This document shows positions 24,200 through 32,298 of a stretch of 33,629 nt of DNA, piece after piece. Where the stretch lies: the NCBI GenBank assembly GCA_018065145.1, contig JAGHTW010000240.1:1-33629 (forward strand). Direction: 5' to 3'. Source of the stretch: Candidatus Prevotella equi. GTDB lineage: Bacteria; Bacteroidota; Bacteroidia; Bacteroidales; Bacteroidaceae. The position numbers were made by a program, and so were the translations under genes. The stretch's first letter is position 1, and each line of letters opens with the position of its first letter. The notes under the pieces are model-generated. The model ran no database searches. It had not been told where the DNA came from and saw only the letters and a program-made list of their open reading frames with translations.

Positions 24200-25036
24200 T
24201 CAAACCAAATTAGGTCTATTAGTTCCGAAATAATCAAATTCCAGAAGCATATTCCAATAATTATCTCGCAAGAAGAGCAACATCTTTGACCATGTGTTAT
24301 CTTTATCAAAGTCATAAATTTGTACGTCCAGCATACCATATAAAAACGCTTGACGATCTGTTACTTTTAGTATGTCTATGTGGTTGTCTTTAGCATAAAA
24401 CCATATTCGCCTTATCATTCTCAATGTGTTATGGTTTAATTTGAGAATATTAATAGCAGGATCATTTACATGCGGATCATTATCCCAATATGCAAAACCG
24501 TTTCTCTTGTAATAGAAATCATGATTTATGGTATCAACAAGTACAAATGGAGCCACCAGATGGTGCTGACGTTTCAAATTACAAGTCTTCGAGTCTGCAT
24601 AATTGTCAGGCATCCATCCTTTACATGATAATACCATATTCTGATATGCTACTGAATGTGGAAATTTGCTATATCCATTTGCTTGATTTGCTTTTATGAA
24701 CTCTCTTTCCAAACAAACCTTTCTATTCAAGATGGTTGATGGGGTCATATAATCTTGCCACTTGTCTGTTGGACGGAAAGTTTTTTCAATGAGATGCTCT
24801 ACACTTTTATTTTTATCTGCAAGTCTGCGCATACAATAACAACATCTTCCATTCTGTTCACTATATAATATATTACGAATATCGTGGAAATAATGTGCGA
24901 ATGAACCAAAGCGTATCACGTCATACAATCCATGGCCTACATCATATGTGTTAGCTACAGCATGTACTTCAGCAAGAAAGTCTTTTACAATGCCATCTCC
25001 TTGTACCTCGTTAATACTTTTGTCAATATATTCCAT
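24200..25036 (-). CDS. ptuB: Septu PtuB-like HNH endonuclease
   Basis: The 278-aa protein carries a zinc-supported HNH nuclease pattern: C65-x2-C68 (CCYCMRR), E80-H81 (SVEHL), N133, C138 and C152-N-x-K155. This resembles the HNH proteins (TIGR02646-like) paired with PtuA ATPases in Septu antiphage systems and in Ec78-type retrons. Length is slightly above the usual. It overlaps the ATPase gene by 14 nt, so the two are co-translated. No reverse transcriptase is nearby, so a stand-alone Septu is favoured. It likely cuts nucleic acid when phage infection activates the ATPase partner; the trigger is not visible. Confidence 0.8.
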   Translation of the reverse strand: MEYIDKSINEVQGDGIVKDFLAEVHAVANTYDVGHGLYDVIRFGSFAHYFHDIRNILYSEQNGRCCYCMRRLADKNKSVEHLIEKTFRPTDKWQDYMTPSTILNRKVCLEREFIKANQANGYSKFPHSVAYQNMVLSCKGWMPDNYADSKTCNLKRQHHLVAPFVLVDTINHDFYYKRNGFAYWDNDPHVNDPAINILKLNHNTLRMIRRIWFYAKDNHIDILKVTDRQAFLYGMLDVQIYDFDKDNTWSKMLLFLRDNYWNMLLEFDYFGTNRPNLV

Positions 25037-26357
25037 GGTATTCTTCTAATTTTTTATAGAAAGAAGATTGCTTGCTGCATTTGCGTCCTATCAGGTCCAG
25101 TACCTTCGCAGCTTTCTCATCGTTACCACCTTCTTTCCAATAGACAAAAGCATCACGAAGAGTCTTCAGGTCAGATTCTATATATGGTGTTTCCATATGG
25201 CTTTCCAACATCGTGTTTACGTCCAAACCATAGGTGTCATGTAATGGCTCATATGTAAACATACCCATAGAATTCTTACTTAAACGATAGATGATAGTAT
25301 CTCTATGTATGAGGTCATCTTGATCATCCTGGTAGATATTTGAAACTACTAATGGAGAGTGTGTGGATACGACGAATTGCATTTCTGGAAAGACTTTCAT
25401 CAAACGAGTTAAAGCTTCTTGTGCCAAACGTGGATGGAGGTGAAGCTCAATCTCGTCTATTATACATATTCCTTGGGCATTTCTTGATTTTCCAAGCATA
25501 TACGATCTGCAAGCGAGATCAAAAACAATACTAAGAATACGATTGTAACCTTGTGGTAACTGATTGAATGGAATTATGTCACCATTATCAAATACAACTT
25601 CAACTACATCCTCGCTACCACGAGGTGATACAGTTAATTCTTTAATTCTAAATTCGGGTATTGCTCCGCATGTATCCAAATCAGAAGTGTATTCTATCAT
25701 AATTCTATTAATCTCATCTACAAAATTCTGTGAATCTGCAGCCTGATTCCATTTCGCATTTTTCCACTGCTTGCGAAAATACTGTAACCATATTTGCTGA
25801 CAATTCTGTTCTTCATCCCATTTGTAGTACGCTACATTTTGTGGTAGAGGATAAGGAGCATCCAACATTGACTGCATTTTCTGTCCTAAAGTAGAAAGTA
25901 TGTGTGGATAAGAATCAGAGAAGTAAGCCAGGATAGGCAATGAGTTTATGGATTGGTGCTTTTCCCAAAACAAGTCTCTTGCAGAATGGAAAAATGAATC
26001 TGACAGACCTTTAGCAGCAGACTTTCTCACCATTGCCCATTCTATAGAAGTGCCATCTTGCAGTTCTGCAATAGCCTTTATACCTATTGGGTACAAGTAA
26101 TCCTTCTTGTTCTGAGAATATGTTGCATCTGTAATCTTGAATCCCTTTACTTTACGATCTGAACTTGCAATAAAGTCATATTGCTTTGTGCCACCTTTCT
26201 TGGAGAAGATAAAACTTAGGCTCTGGGTTATGGCCGTTAATAAATTTGTTTTGCCAACACCGTTGCGACCTATAAGAATGGTCAATTTGCGTCCAAAGGG
26301 TATAGAGACATCTTGCAAATTTCTGAAATTCGTAAGATTTATATTTTTTATTATCAT
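25023..26357 (-). CDS. ptuA: Septu PtuA-like ABC/SMC-type ATPase
   Basis: The 444-aa protein is an OLD/RecF-style ATPase. It has Walker A GRNGVGKT at residues 30-37, an ABC signature-like LPQGYNR at 267-273, Walker B GICIIDEIELHLHP at 296-309 with D301 and E302, and an H-loop STHSPL at 331-336. The central insert forms the arms between the two ATP half-sites. The 14-nt overlap with an HNH nuclease gene is the Septu (PtuA/PtuB) arrangement. There is a 20-bp gap to the upstream glycosyltransferase, so it is read with the capsule operon. Alternatives are another ATPase-HNH defence type. Confidence 0.83.
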   Translation of the reverse strand: MIIKNINLTNFRNLQDVSIPFGRKLTILIGRNGVGKTNLLTAITQSLSFIFSKKGGTKQYDFIASSDRKVKGFKITDATYSQNKKDYLYPIGIKAIAELQDGTSIEWAMVRKSAAKGLSDSFFHSARDLFWEKHQSINSLPILAYFSDSYPHILSTLGQKMQSMLDAPYPLPQNVAYYKWDEEQNCQQIWLQYFRKQWKNAKWNQAADSQNFVDEINRIMIEYTSDLDTCGAIPEFRIKELTVSPRGSEDVVEVVFDNGDIIPFNQLPQGYNRILSIVFDLACRSYMLGKSRNAQGICIIDEIELHLHPRLAQEALTRLMKVFPEMQFVVSTHSPLVVSNIYQDDQDDLIHRDTIIYRLSKNSMGMFTYEPLHDTYGLDVNTMLESHMETPYIESDLKTLRDAFVYWKEGGNDEKAAKVLDLIGRKCSKQSSFYKKLEEYHGIY

Positions 26358-26377
26358 TTTGTTATTTTTATGTAAGA

Positions 26378-27316
26378 TCAGTTTTGTAATGAATAAATCT
26401 TCAGGATTATTCGTAAGAGAAAGTTACTGTTTGTCTTTAAGTAAAGGTTAAGGAGAGTTTGCTCATAAAAAGTATTAATGCTTTTTACTTTGTCAATCAG
26501 ATATTCTCTGTCATCATAATATCCAGCTCTTAATGCCATGAGTAATGCTTCCAGAATAAGATTCTTCTGCCTACCCCTGAGGAATGGGTCAATATTTTCA
26601 CACATCGTCTCTATCAGCACTTTATATCCCTGTATCTCTCGCTCTCGGTTGATGTTGTGAGTAAGGGAATCTTCGTTAAAGCCTCGGACATATGTCTCAA
26701 CCGGTGTTGCTGCAAAACGATTGACATATTTAGCAACGAATGTCATCCAGAGGAAGTCTTCACGCACCTTAATCTGCTCGTTGAAGAACAGGTCATGGTC
26801 AAGAATCATCTGGCGACGAACAAGACGGTTGTGCGGTGTGAACTGTATCTTTGAATAATCCAGAAGGAGATTCTTTATATCTTTTTTATTGTCAAGAAAC
26901 TGTGGCAATCCGGACTCCCTCTCTTTTGGAGAGGGTTGGGGTGAGGCATTATACGTTCCCTGGACATAATCGGCGTTATTCTGTTTTGCTATGTTGTATA
27001 ACGTCTCTATGCACTGTGGTGTTATCTGGTCATCAGCATCAAGGAAGAAGACGTATTCACCTGTCGCCTCACGTATGCCACGGTTGCGAGCAGCAGAAGG
27101 TCCTTGGTTTTTATTTTGTTCAAGCAGGCGGAAAGATACGTTTCCCGTGTAGTTTGCTATATAGTCATTTATCAATTGCGCAGAGCCGTCCTGTCCGCAA
27201 TCTTCAACAAGAATACACTCCACTTTTTCTGTCAATGTTTGGCTCGAAACGGAACTTAAACAATTAACAATGAATGCGGACGCGTTATATACTGGAACTA
27301 TAATGGAGACTCTCAT
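26378..27316 (-). CDS. Glycosyltransferase family 2 with in-frame palindromic insertion
   Basis: The 312-aa GT-A enzyme has VSIIVPVYNASAFIVNCLSS, CILVEDCGQDGS, QGPSAARNRGIREATGEYVF and FLDADDQITP. The expected second half is present (DFLWMTFVAKYVNRF). Residues about 124-137 (ASPQPSPKERESGL) are foreign to the family and come from palindromic element B at 26906-26947, placed after the donor-site strand; the frame stays open through it. It overlaps the Wzx gene end by ATGA (27313-27316). Confidence 0.87.
   Translation of the reverse strand: MRVSIIVPVYNASAFIVNCLSSVSSQTLTEKVECILVEDCGQDGSAQLINDYIANYTGNVSFRLLEQNKNQGPSAARNRGIREATGEYVFFLDADDQITPQCIETLYNIAKQNNADYVQGTYNASPQPSPKERESGLPQFLDNKKDIKNLLLDYSKIQFTPHNRLVRRQMILDHDLFFNEQIKVREDFLWMTFVAKYVNRFAATPVETYVRGFNEDSLTHNINREREIQGYKVLIETMCENIDPFLRGRQKNLILEALLMALRAGYYDDREYLIDKVKSINTFYEQTLLNLYLKTNSNFLLRIILKIYSLQN
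26906..26947 (-). repeat. In-frame palindromic element B
   Basis: CCCTCTC (26917-26923) pairs with GAGAGGG (26929-26935) around a 5-nt loop, flanked by TTGGGGTGAGG. Read on the minus strand it runs CACCCCAACCC, stem, GGGAGTC, the same order as element A on the plus strand. Peptides such as SPQPSPKERE are recurrent inserts in Bacteroidetes proteins, from memory. Confidence 0.7.
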
Positions 27317-28779
27317 CGTCTAAGTCTTTGAAATTTCTTTCCTACTTTCTCTAACACAAGTGTCTTTGTATAGATATACGCCTCTGGCTTCAAAATTTCA
27401 GAAAGAGAGATGTAGATTATTAATCCAACTATTATCTGAATCGCAAGGGCAATATAAGTATTTTCTATAAATAAACCTATTATTGTAACTAAAGCAAACA
27501 TACACAATCCAATAAGCAGACCGTATTTTATATCATTCAATTGTTCTTTTAATGAATAATTTATGTATTTGGCATTTGCATAAGTAGTCCAGAAAAGTTC
27601 GTGTATGTTATGGAAAAGAATACCGATGGCTATAGCAAGCGGACTAATGAATATAGCTGTAAATAGAATCGCCATCATAACTGGTTTCTTTATGAATTCC
27701 TGTTTCATGACGACATCAGTACGTCCTATCGCATAGAGTACCTGAAGGTTAGAATTATTCAAGACAACAACAATAACAGAAAAACATGCCACCATCATAA
27801 ATGGTACCGCAGGTGCCCATTTTTCTGAATATAATAGTGGTACTATTTTGTCTGCTGTCGCTGCAAGTCCCAAGAGCCCAGGGGTTATAGCATAGTTCGT
27901 TGTCATGATCGAACGTCGAAATGCATGTTTCAATGCTATTTTATCATCCTGAAGTTTTGAGATTGCAGGAAAAAGAACGCCATCAATTGTTCCTGCTATG
28001 TTATTTTTCAACATGTCAGGAAGTGATTCTCCACGATTGAAGTAAGCAAGGTCAGCAGAGGTATATTTGTACCCTATCAAGTAACCCTTCATCTGATTGC
28101 CAAGAGTCCCCATAAAATTTGCCGCAGTTTTTTTCCATGCGTAACTAAACAACTCTCTGAATCTGCACCAGGAAAATTCCAATTTAGGAGACCATCGTAT
28201 GAGGCAAAACATAACAAGTACATTCAATATGCAAGAAGTCAATCCCTGCCCTACGAGTGACCATGGCCCATATCCACTATAAGCCATTGTAATACCAACA
28301 ATGGCAGCTGTCACCTGTACAATAAAAGAACGATAAAAGAATTTCTGAAATTCCATTCTTTTTGTCACTATAGCATTTTGGACGAAGATTGATGCACATA
28401 TTGGCAAAGAGAGCCCAGAAACTCGCATAATAGAGCAAATGAGATCATTGTCATAAATATCAGCAATAATTGGAGCGACAAAAAATACAATAACATACAT
28501 CACGACTCCCATTACAAGAGAAGAATAGAAAACTGTGTTGTAATCTAATTCGTCAGCATTTTTCTTTTGTATAAGTGCCGCATCCATACTCCCATTGACA
28601 AATATTCCCATCAGAACAGAGAACATTCCAGCAAGTGCACAGACACCATAATCTTCTGGCGTAAGAAGACGTGTGAGTATAAGAGTAACAAAAAAGGTAA
28701 AGAATTGACTGAAAAACTTTAGTCCAAACTGCCAAGCTAATCCTTTTAATGTTTTTGATTTTAATGATTGGTCAGCCAT
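27313..28779 (-). CDS. wzx: Wzx-type polysaccharide flippase
   Basis: The 488-aa protein starts SLKSKTLKGLAWQFGLKFFS, with LILTRLLTPEDYGVCALAGMF following, the WzxC/MOP-family signature. About twelve to fourteen hydrophobic segments fill the length. It would flip the undecaprenyl-linked repeat unit across the inner membrane for polymerisation by the Wzy candidate. It is first in the packed glycan gene run after a 324-bp gap and overlaps the next glycosyltransferase by 4 nt. Confidence 0.9.
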   Translation of the reverse strand: MADQSLKSKTLKGLAWQFGLKFFSQFFTFFVTLILTRLLTPEDYGVCALAGMFSVLMGIFVNGSMDAALIQKKNADELDYNTVFYSSLVMGVVMYVIVFFVAPIIADIYDNDLICSIMRVSGLSLPICASIFVQNAIVTKRMEFQKFFYRSFIVQVTAAIVGITMAYSGYGPWSLVGQGLTSCILNVLVMFCLIRWSPKLEFSWCRFRELFSYAWKKTAANFMGTLGNQMKGYLIGYKYTSADLAYFNRGESLPDMLKNNIAGTIDGVLFPAISKLQDDKIALKHAFRRSIMTTNYAITPGLLGLAATADKIVPLLYSEKWAPAVPFMMVACFSVIVVVLNNSNLQVLYAIGRTDVVMKQEFIKKPVMMAILFTAIFISPLAIAIGILFHNIHELFWTTYANAKYINYSLKEQLNDIKYGLLIGLCMFALVTIIGLFIENTYIALAIQIIVGLIIYISLSEILKPEAYIYTKTLVLEKVGKKFQRLRR

Positions 28780-28870
28780 TATTTATACGTTGTATCAAAA
28801 CCTTAATAATATATGCTAAATCTTGTAGTCGATTGAAAGGGGGATTATACGCTACATGATTTGCATCTCT

Positions 28871-29103
28871 TTATGATCCCAATTCTTTCTTTAATTCCTC
28901 TAACATTGAACGAAGATGTTCATAATTTCCGCTCGCTATCAAACGTTTTAAATCTGCAATAGTATGCTTCAAAATGTCTTTGTCCTTCTCTTGATAATAT
29001 ACTTGAGCATAGAAATATTGATTCGTACCGTTCTGCCTTTGAATCTTTCGTTATAGTAAATACAGACTACTGTCTGTTTAACGACCTGTCCAACGGTAGC
29101 CTT
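28871..29103 (-). pseudogene. Decayed coding remnant upstream of wzx
   Basis: The gap 28780-29103 has no intact gene. Right after the stop of the 105-aa gene, the same frame continues open for 44 codons (29103 to 28969; KATVGQVVKQTVVCIYYNE and on). A second frame then reads 59 codons from 29050 to a TAA at 28871-28873, ending LKRLIASGNYEHLRSMLEEL. There is no start codon in either stretch at the proper place. One explanation is a longer ancestral protein broken by a nonsense change and a frameshift; chance open frames in AT-rich DNA are possible. Confidence 0.35.
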
Positions 29104-29421
29104 TTACATAACCTCAAAAATGCGTTTATCATCGTTAAGCACGGATTTCAGAAGACGTCCTGCAGCCTTAGCTGCTTCGGAAAAAGCGTAGTCGTGGTTT
29201 CCGTTTCCAACTTGCAGATAGTGGTTATACAATGTCTCTACAGGCGTACCTTCCCAGAAAGTGTTGTTCCCTCCAAGAAAATCACGCGCATAGAACGTGT
29301 CATACTTTCTTTCTGTATTACACCAACAATATATGGCTCCCTGAAGATAAGCTTTTATTAGTTCTTGCTCTTGCTGAGAAATGTTATTTACTCCTTTTAT
29401 AACTTCTTGTGTTGTAAACAT
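29104..29421 (-). CDS. Small protein of unknown function (105 aa)
   Basis: I do not recognise this family. The sequence is soluble and moderately acidic with YLQGAIYCWCNTERKY, FYARDFLGGNNTFWEGTP and YAFSEAAKAAGRLLKSVL. A Cys-Trp-Cys and several aromatic residues suggest a structured domain rather than noise. It lies 200 bp after the membrane-protein gene and before a stretch that reads on as a remnant, so it may be the truncated N-terminal part of a longer protein. The flanking 29422-29621 segment is AT-rich with no promoter I can support. Confidence 0.55.
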   Translation of the reverse strand: MFTTQEVIKGVNNISQQEQELIKAYLQGAIYCWCNTERKYDTFYARDFLGGNNTFWEGTPVETLYNHYLQVGNGNHDYAFSEAAKAAGRLLKSVLNDDKRIFEVM

Positions 29422-29621
29422 TTTCGAAATCAGTTGTAGAAGATAATGAAGTAACGATTGGTCTGCGAACTTTCAATTAAGTCCTTTCTTCGTTATATTT
29501 TGAGTTTCGTAAATTGAACAATATTGCGTCCTAATGCATTTATTGGTATGCGTTTTCAATGTTTACAATTATTTTTCTATGTTCTGTGAAAGTGATATTC
29601 GTCCCCCAATATTATCTTGTA

Positions 29622-30407
29622 TTAAATATAGTGTTCGTATTGGGGAGCACGCCGTATATATGACTGATTATTAACCATTTTTGCGCGATCTCGTTTTGCG
29701 TCCATGAGCATATGTAAGCGTTTTGTCTGCTTGTGCATAACGAAAAGAAGCGGAATGCGCTTGGCATAGTGGCACAAAAGGTATCCAAAGAACAACAGGA
29801 ATGGAAGGTAGGCTAAAAGTAGTAACCAATGAATAACTCTTGCGATATTATCTATGCAATGAAAAAAACAATCAAACTTAACTAGCACAAAACTCAGGAA
29901 TACAATAAAAAAATAAATAAGTAACGAGGGAACAACGTGCGGATTCTTTCCTTCTCGCAATAGAATGCAAAAAAGGAACAATGAATAAACTAATGTAAAC
30001 TCACCAGATACCAACATAAAGTCTGTATAAAATTGTCCTCTATCAAGCATTGAAAGATTTAATAACTGAAGGATGCCAAAGACGCCCATAATAGATCCTA
30101 ATGACTGAAGAAAACGGAAACGGACAAGGGCATTGGCCTTGGTGGTAACCTTAGTCTTCTGATCACGAAGTGATATGTATGCAGCACGCTCCTTGTCAGA
30201 TGCATTATCTTCGCGGTATCGCTTCTGCTCATTAGCAGCATATCCAAGAGGAATGTTAATCAATGAGATGAATGCATCATGAATCATATCGCTAATTCGT
30301 ACCATACTAGATTTGCGTTCAAGATACAGCAAACTGAAATTGAATGCAACAGATAGCTGGACGAAGGCTGTAAAGACCCCAAAATGCGAAACGAGTGATT
30401 CTTCCAT
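29622..30407 (-). CDS. Multi-pass membrane protein of unknown function
   Basis: The 261-aa protein has about five hydrophobic segments (roughly 8-27, 97-117, 126-150, 158-178 and 188-215). A polar, basic cytosolic-type stretch lies between the first two (ERKSSMVRISDMIHD, and KERAAYISLRDQKTK), and a basic tail follows. It does not look like a flippase, polymerase or acyltransferase. It starts 3 bp after the S24-like gene, so the two are surely co-expressed. The soluble-sensor plus membrane-protein layout is seen in several defence or stress systems, but no family match is recognised here. Confidence 0.65.
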   Translation of the reverse strand: MEESLVSHFGVFTAFVQLSVAFNFSLLYLERKSSMVRISDMIHDAFISLINIPLGYAANEQKRYREDNASDKERAAYISLRDQKTKVTTKANALVRFRFLQSLGSIMGVFGILQLLNLSMLDRGQFYTDFMLVSGEFTLVYSLFLFCILLREGKNPHVVPSLLIYFFIVFLSFVLVKFDCFFHCIDNIARVIHWLLLLAYLPFLLFFGYLLCHYAKRIPLLFVMHKQTKRLHMLMDAKRDRAKMVNNQSYIRRAPQYEHYI

Positions 30408-30410
30408 AGT

Positions 30411-31061
30411 TTATTTATATGGACTAAACATTTTTGTTGGTATCAACCTACTCTCATGGCGACTATAGACATACTCTACCTTTCCTTCTAAATGTTCACA
30501 AGGGTGGAATGAATATCTCAATTCTCCATCCTTAAAGGTGAAGGACAGACTGAATTTTGTTGCTTCTGGATAGCGTTTGAGAGACTTTTGTAGTTTCGTA
30601 CTAAGTTTCTGCTGATATGATGGCAGGACTGCTTCTGGTTGGATTGGTCTGAGTTCCTCAACAATCTGGTCAACGGTGTTTCTTGCGTCAGTGTTTAAAA
30701 GAAATCTGCGAAGCTTGTGCTTGAAATATACATCCTCATCAGGGTAATCGTCTGGATTGACTTTTACAAGAATGAAATCGTTGGGTTGCAGTAACTCGGC
30801 AGATACCTGATGCTTAACGTATAGATGATCGGCATTAGATATGCCACATGGATACATAGAATAACCACGTACCTCATATTCACATAATCCTTCTACATGG
30901 CTTTGTTCATTACGAGGTAAAAGTAGTTCTATGAACTTTTCATCAAGTTCGTATGCAGGGTCACCAGCTACAACGAAACGTTCATCTATTTCCTGTATTT
31001 CTTTTTCGATGTTGTAGCCATATAGTAGCTTACCTAATTTATTTTTTAATTTGTTTCCCAT
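30411..31061 (-). CDS. S24/S26 peptidase-like protein of unknown role
   Basis: The 216-aa protein has EVRGYSMYPCGISNADHLYV, then LLQPNDFILVKVN and VYFKHKLRRFLL. The GYSMYP serine (S68) followed about 46 residues later by K114/K116 resembles the Ser-Lys dyad layout of LexA/S24 or signal-peptidase (S26) folds. A helical N-terminus of about 50 residues has no recognisable HTH and no membrane segment. The C-terminal third is not assigned. It could be a self-cleaving or binding-only S24 domain. It heads the accessory trio that splits fdtB from wzx. Family assignment is by motif only. Confidence 0.55.
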   Translation of the reverse strand: MGNKLKNKLGKLLYGYNIEKEIQEIDERFVVAGDPAYELDEKFIELLLPRNEQSHVEGLCEYEVRGYSMYPCGISNADHLYVKHQVSAELLQPNDFILVKVNPDDYPDEDVYFKHKLRRFLLNTDARNTVDQIVEELRPIQPEAVLPSYQQKLSTKLQKSLKRYPEATKFSLSFTFKDGELRYSFHPCEHLEGKVEYVYSRHESRLIPTKMFSPYK

Positions 31062-31122
31062 ATTGCTCTAGTCAATTTAATAACGTAGAATTATAATTGT
31101 ACGAATACATAGGATGCGTTAC

Positions 31123-32298
31123 TTATCGCATATATTTGTTGATTTGTTCAACGACGTGGTGGGCTTGGGCGAGGGTGATGGTGGGACCGATGGGGAGACT
31201 GAGTTCACGAGATGCTAATGACTCGGTGATGGGTAATTGGCGAGCATCGGCGGTTGGGGTGTTATATTTATTCCATGGGGCGTTGGCGTAGCATTGTTGC
31301 TGGTGGGGGGCGACGGGGTAATGGATGATGGTGCCGATGCCGTTGTTGGCGAGGTGTTCCTGTAGGGCGGCGCGATGGTCCGGGGCTACGAGGACGGGGA
31401 AGATATGATAGACGTTTTGTGTGTCGTCGAGACGCTGGGGAAGGGTGACAAGGGGATTGCTGATGTTGTCGTAGTAGTAACGCGCAATCATCTGTCTGTG
31501 GGCGTTGTCTTCGTCGAGGTAGCGTAGCTTGACGTCGAGTACGGCGGCTTGTATCTCGTCGAGGCGACTGTTTCTGCCTTCGTAGTCGAAGATATATTTT
31601 GTCTGACTGCCGTAATTGGCAAGGGCACGGATGATGGTTGCCAGTTCTTCATCGTCTGTCGTCACCGCACCGCCGTCGCCAAGGGCGCCGAGGTTCTTGC
31701 CTGGATAGAAGGAGTAGGCAAACGACCCCACAAGAGACCCCTCTAAATCTCCCCTGTGAGGGGAGACTTGGTGGGCGCATGACGCGTTCACCTTTAATCC
31801 GTGGGACTGGGCGCAATCTTGGACGAGTTTGAGATTATACTTACGGCAAAGCTCTCCTATCCTATCGGTATAGGCATTGCGTCCGTAGAGATGTACGAGT
31901 GCTATCGCCTTTGTCTTTGGCGTTATCAGTCCTTCTATCTGTTCGTCGTCTATCTCGAGTGTTTCCTCTTTTGGTTCGCAGAGCACCGGAACGAGTCCGT
32001 TGTCTGTTATGGCGAGAACGGTTGCAATGAAGGTGTTTGCTGGAACGATGACCTCATCGCCTTCCTTCATCACGCCCATCTCTTTGTATGCACGGAAGAT
32101 CAGCGTCAGGGCATCGAGTCCGTTGGCACAGCCGACGCAGTATTTCGCACCGACATACTCCGCGAAATGCTTTTCGAACGTTTTGTTCTCCTTGCCCTGC
32201 AGATACCAACCGCTGTTGACGGTGCGTGTCACCGCTTCGTTGATCTCTGCACCATGCAGTGCCGTTACTTCCTCAAGTGAAAGAAAAGGGACTATCAT
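31123..32298 (-). CDS. FdtB-like sugar aminotransferase (DegT/DnrJ/EryC1) with in-frame insertion
   Basis: The 391-aa PLP enzyme has YVGAKYCVGCANGLDALTL, VIVPANTFIATVLAI, LVQDCAQSHG (PLP-binding Asp161), SFYPGKNLGALGDGGAV (Schiff-base Lys201) and NSRLDEIQAAVL. With the FdtA-like gene overlapping its start (ATGA), it is probably the 3-keto sugar aminotransferase making dTDP-Fuc3N or dTDP-Qui3N. Between Asp161 and Lys201, residues about 171-189 (NASCAHQVSPHRGDLEGSL) are extra compared with the family, where a short GKKVGSFG-type turn is usual. They come from palindromic element C. Such an insertion next to the active site might reduce activity. Confidence 0.87.
   Translation of the reverse strand: MIVPFLSLEEVTALHGAEINEAVTRTVNSGWYLQGKENKTFEKHFAEYVGAKYCVGCANGLDALTLIFRAYKEMGVMKEGDEVIVPANTFIATVLAITDNGLVPVLCEPKEETLEIDDEQIEGLITPKTKAIALVHLYGRNAYTDRIGELCRKYNLKLVQDCAQSHGLKVNASCAHQVSPHRGDLEGSLVGSFAYSFYPGKNLGALGDGGAVTTDDEELATIIRALANYGSQTKYIFDYEGRNSRLDEIQAAVLDVKLRYLDEDNAHRQMIARYYYDNISNPLVTLPQRLDDTQNVYHIFPVLVAPDHRAALQEHLANNGIGTIIHYPVAPHQQQCYANAPWNKYNTPTADARQLPITESLASRELSLPIGPTITLAQAHHVVEQINKYMR
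31727..31788 (-). repeat. In-frame palindromic element C
   Basis: TCTCCCC (31748-31754) and GGGGAGA (31760-31766) form a perfect 7-bp stem with a 5-nt loop, flanked by CCCCAC on one side and GGTGGG on the other (an outer inverted pair), with GACCCCTC between. The sequence family differs from elements A and B but has the same C/G-rich palindromic design. It codes about 19 residues inside the aminotransferase. Confidence 0.65.

Noticed and set aside
24200..26357. Retron with PtuA/PtuB effectors
   Set aside because: No reverse transcriptase gene on either side, so a stand-alone Septu-like pair is favoured.
29604..29645. CCCCAAT/ATTGGGG inverted repeat at the end of the membrane-protein gene as a terminator
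   Set aside because: Loop of about 28 nt and no T-run in a suitable place; too weak to list.
31305..31310. G6 run in the aminotransferase as another contingency tract
   Set aside because: Only six bases and on the non-coding strand; below the length of the four G8 runs.
31801..32280. 159-aa plus-strand open frame opposite the aminotransferase
   Set aside because: Shadow of the conserved FdtB-like gene; composition follows the antisense of its codons.
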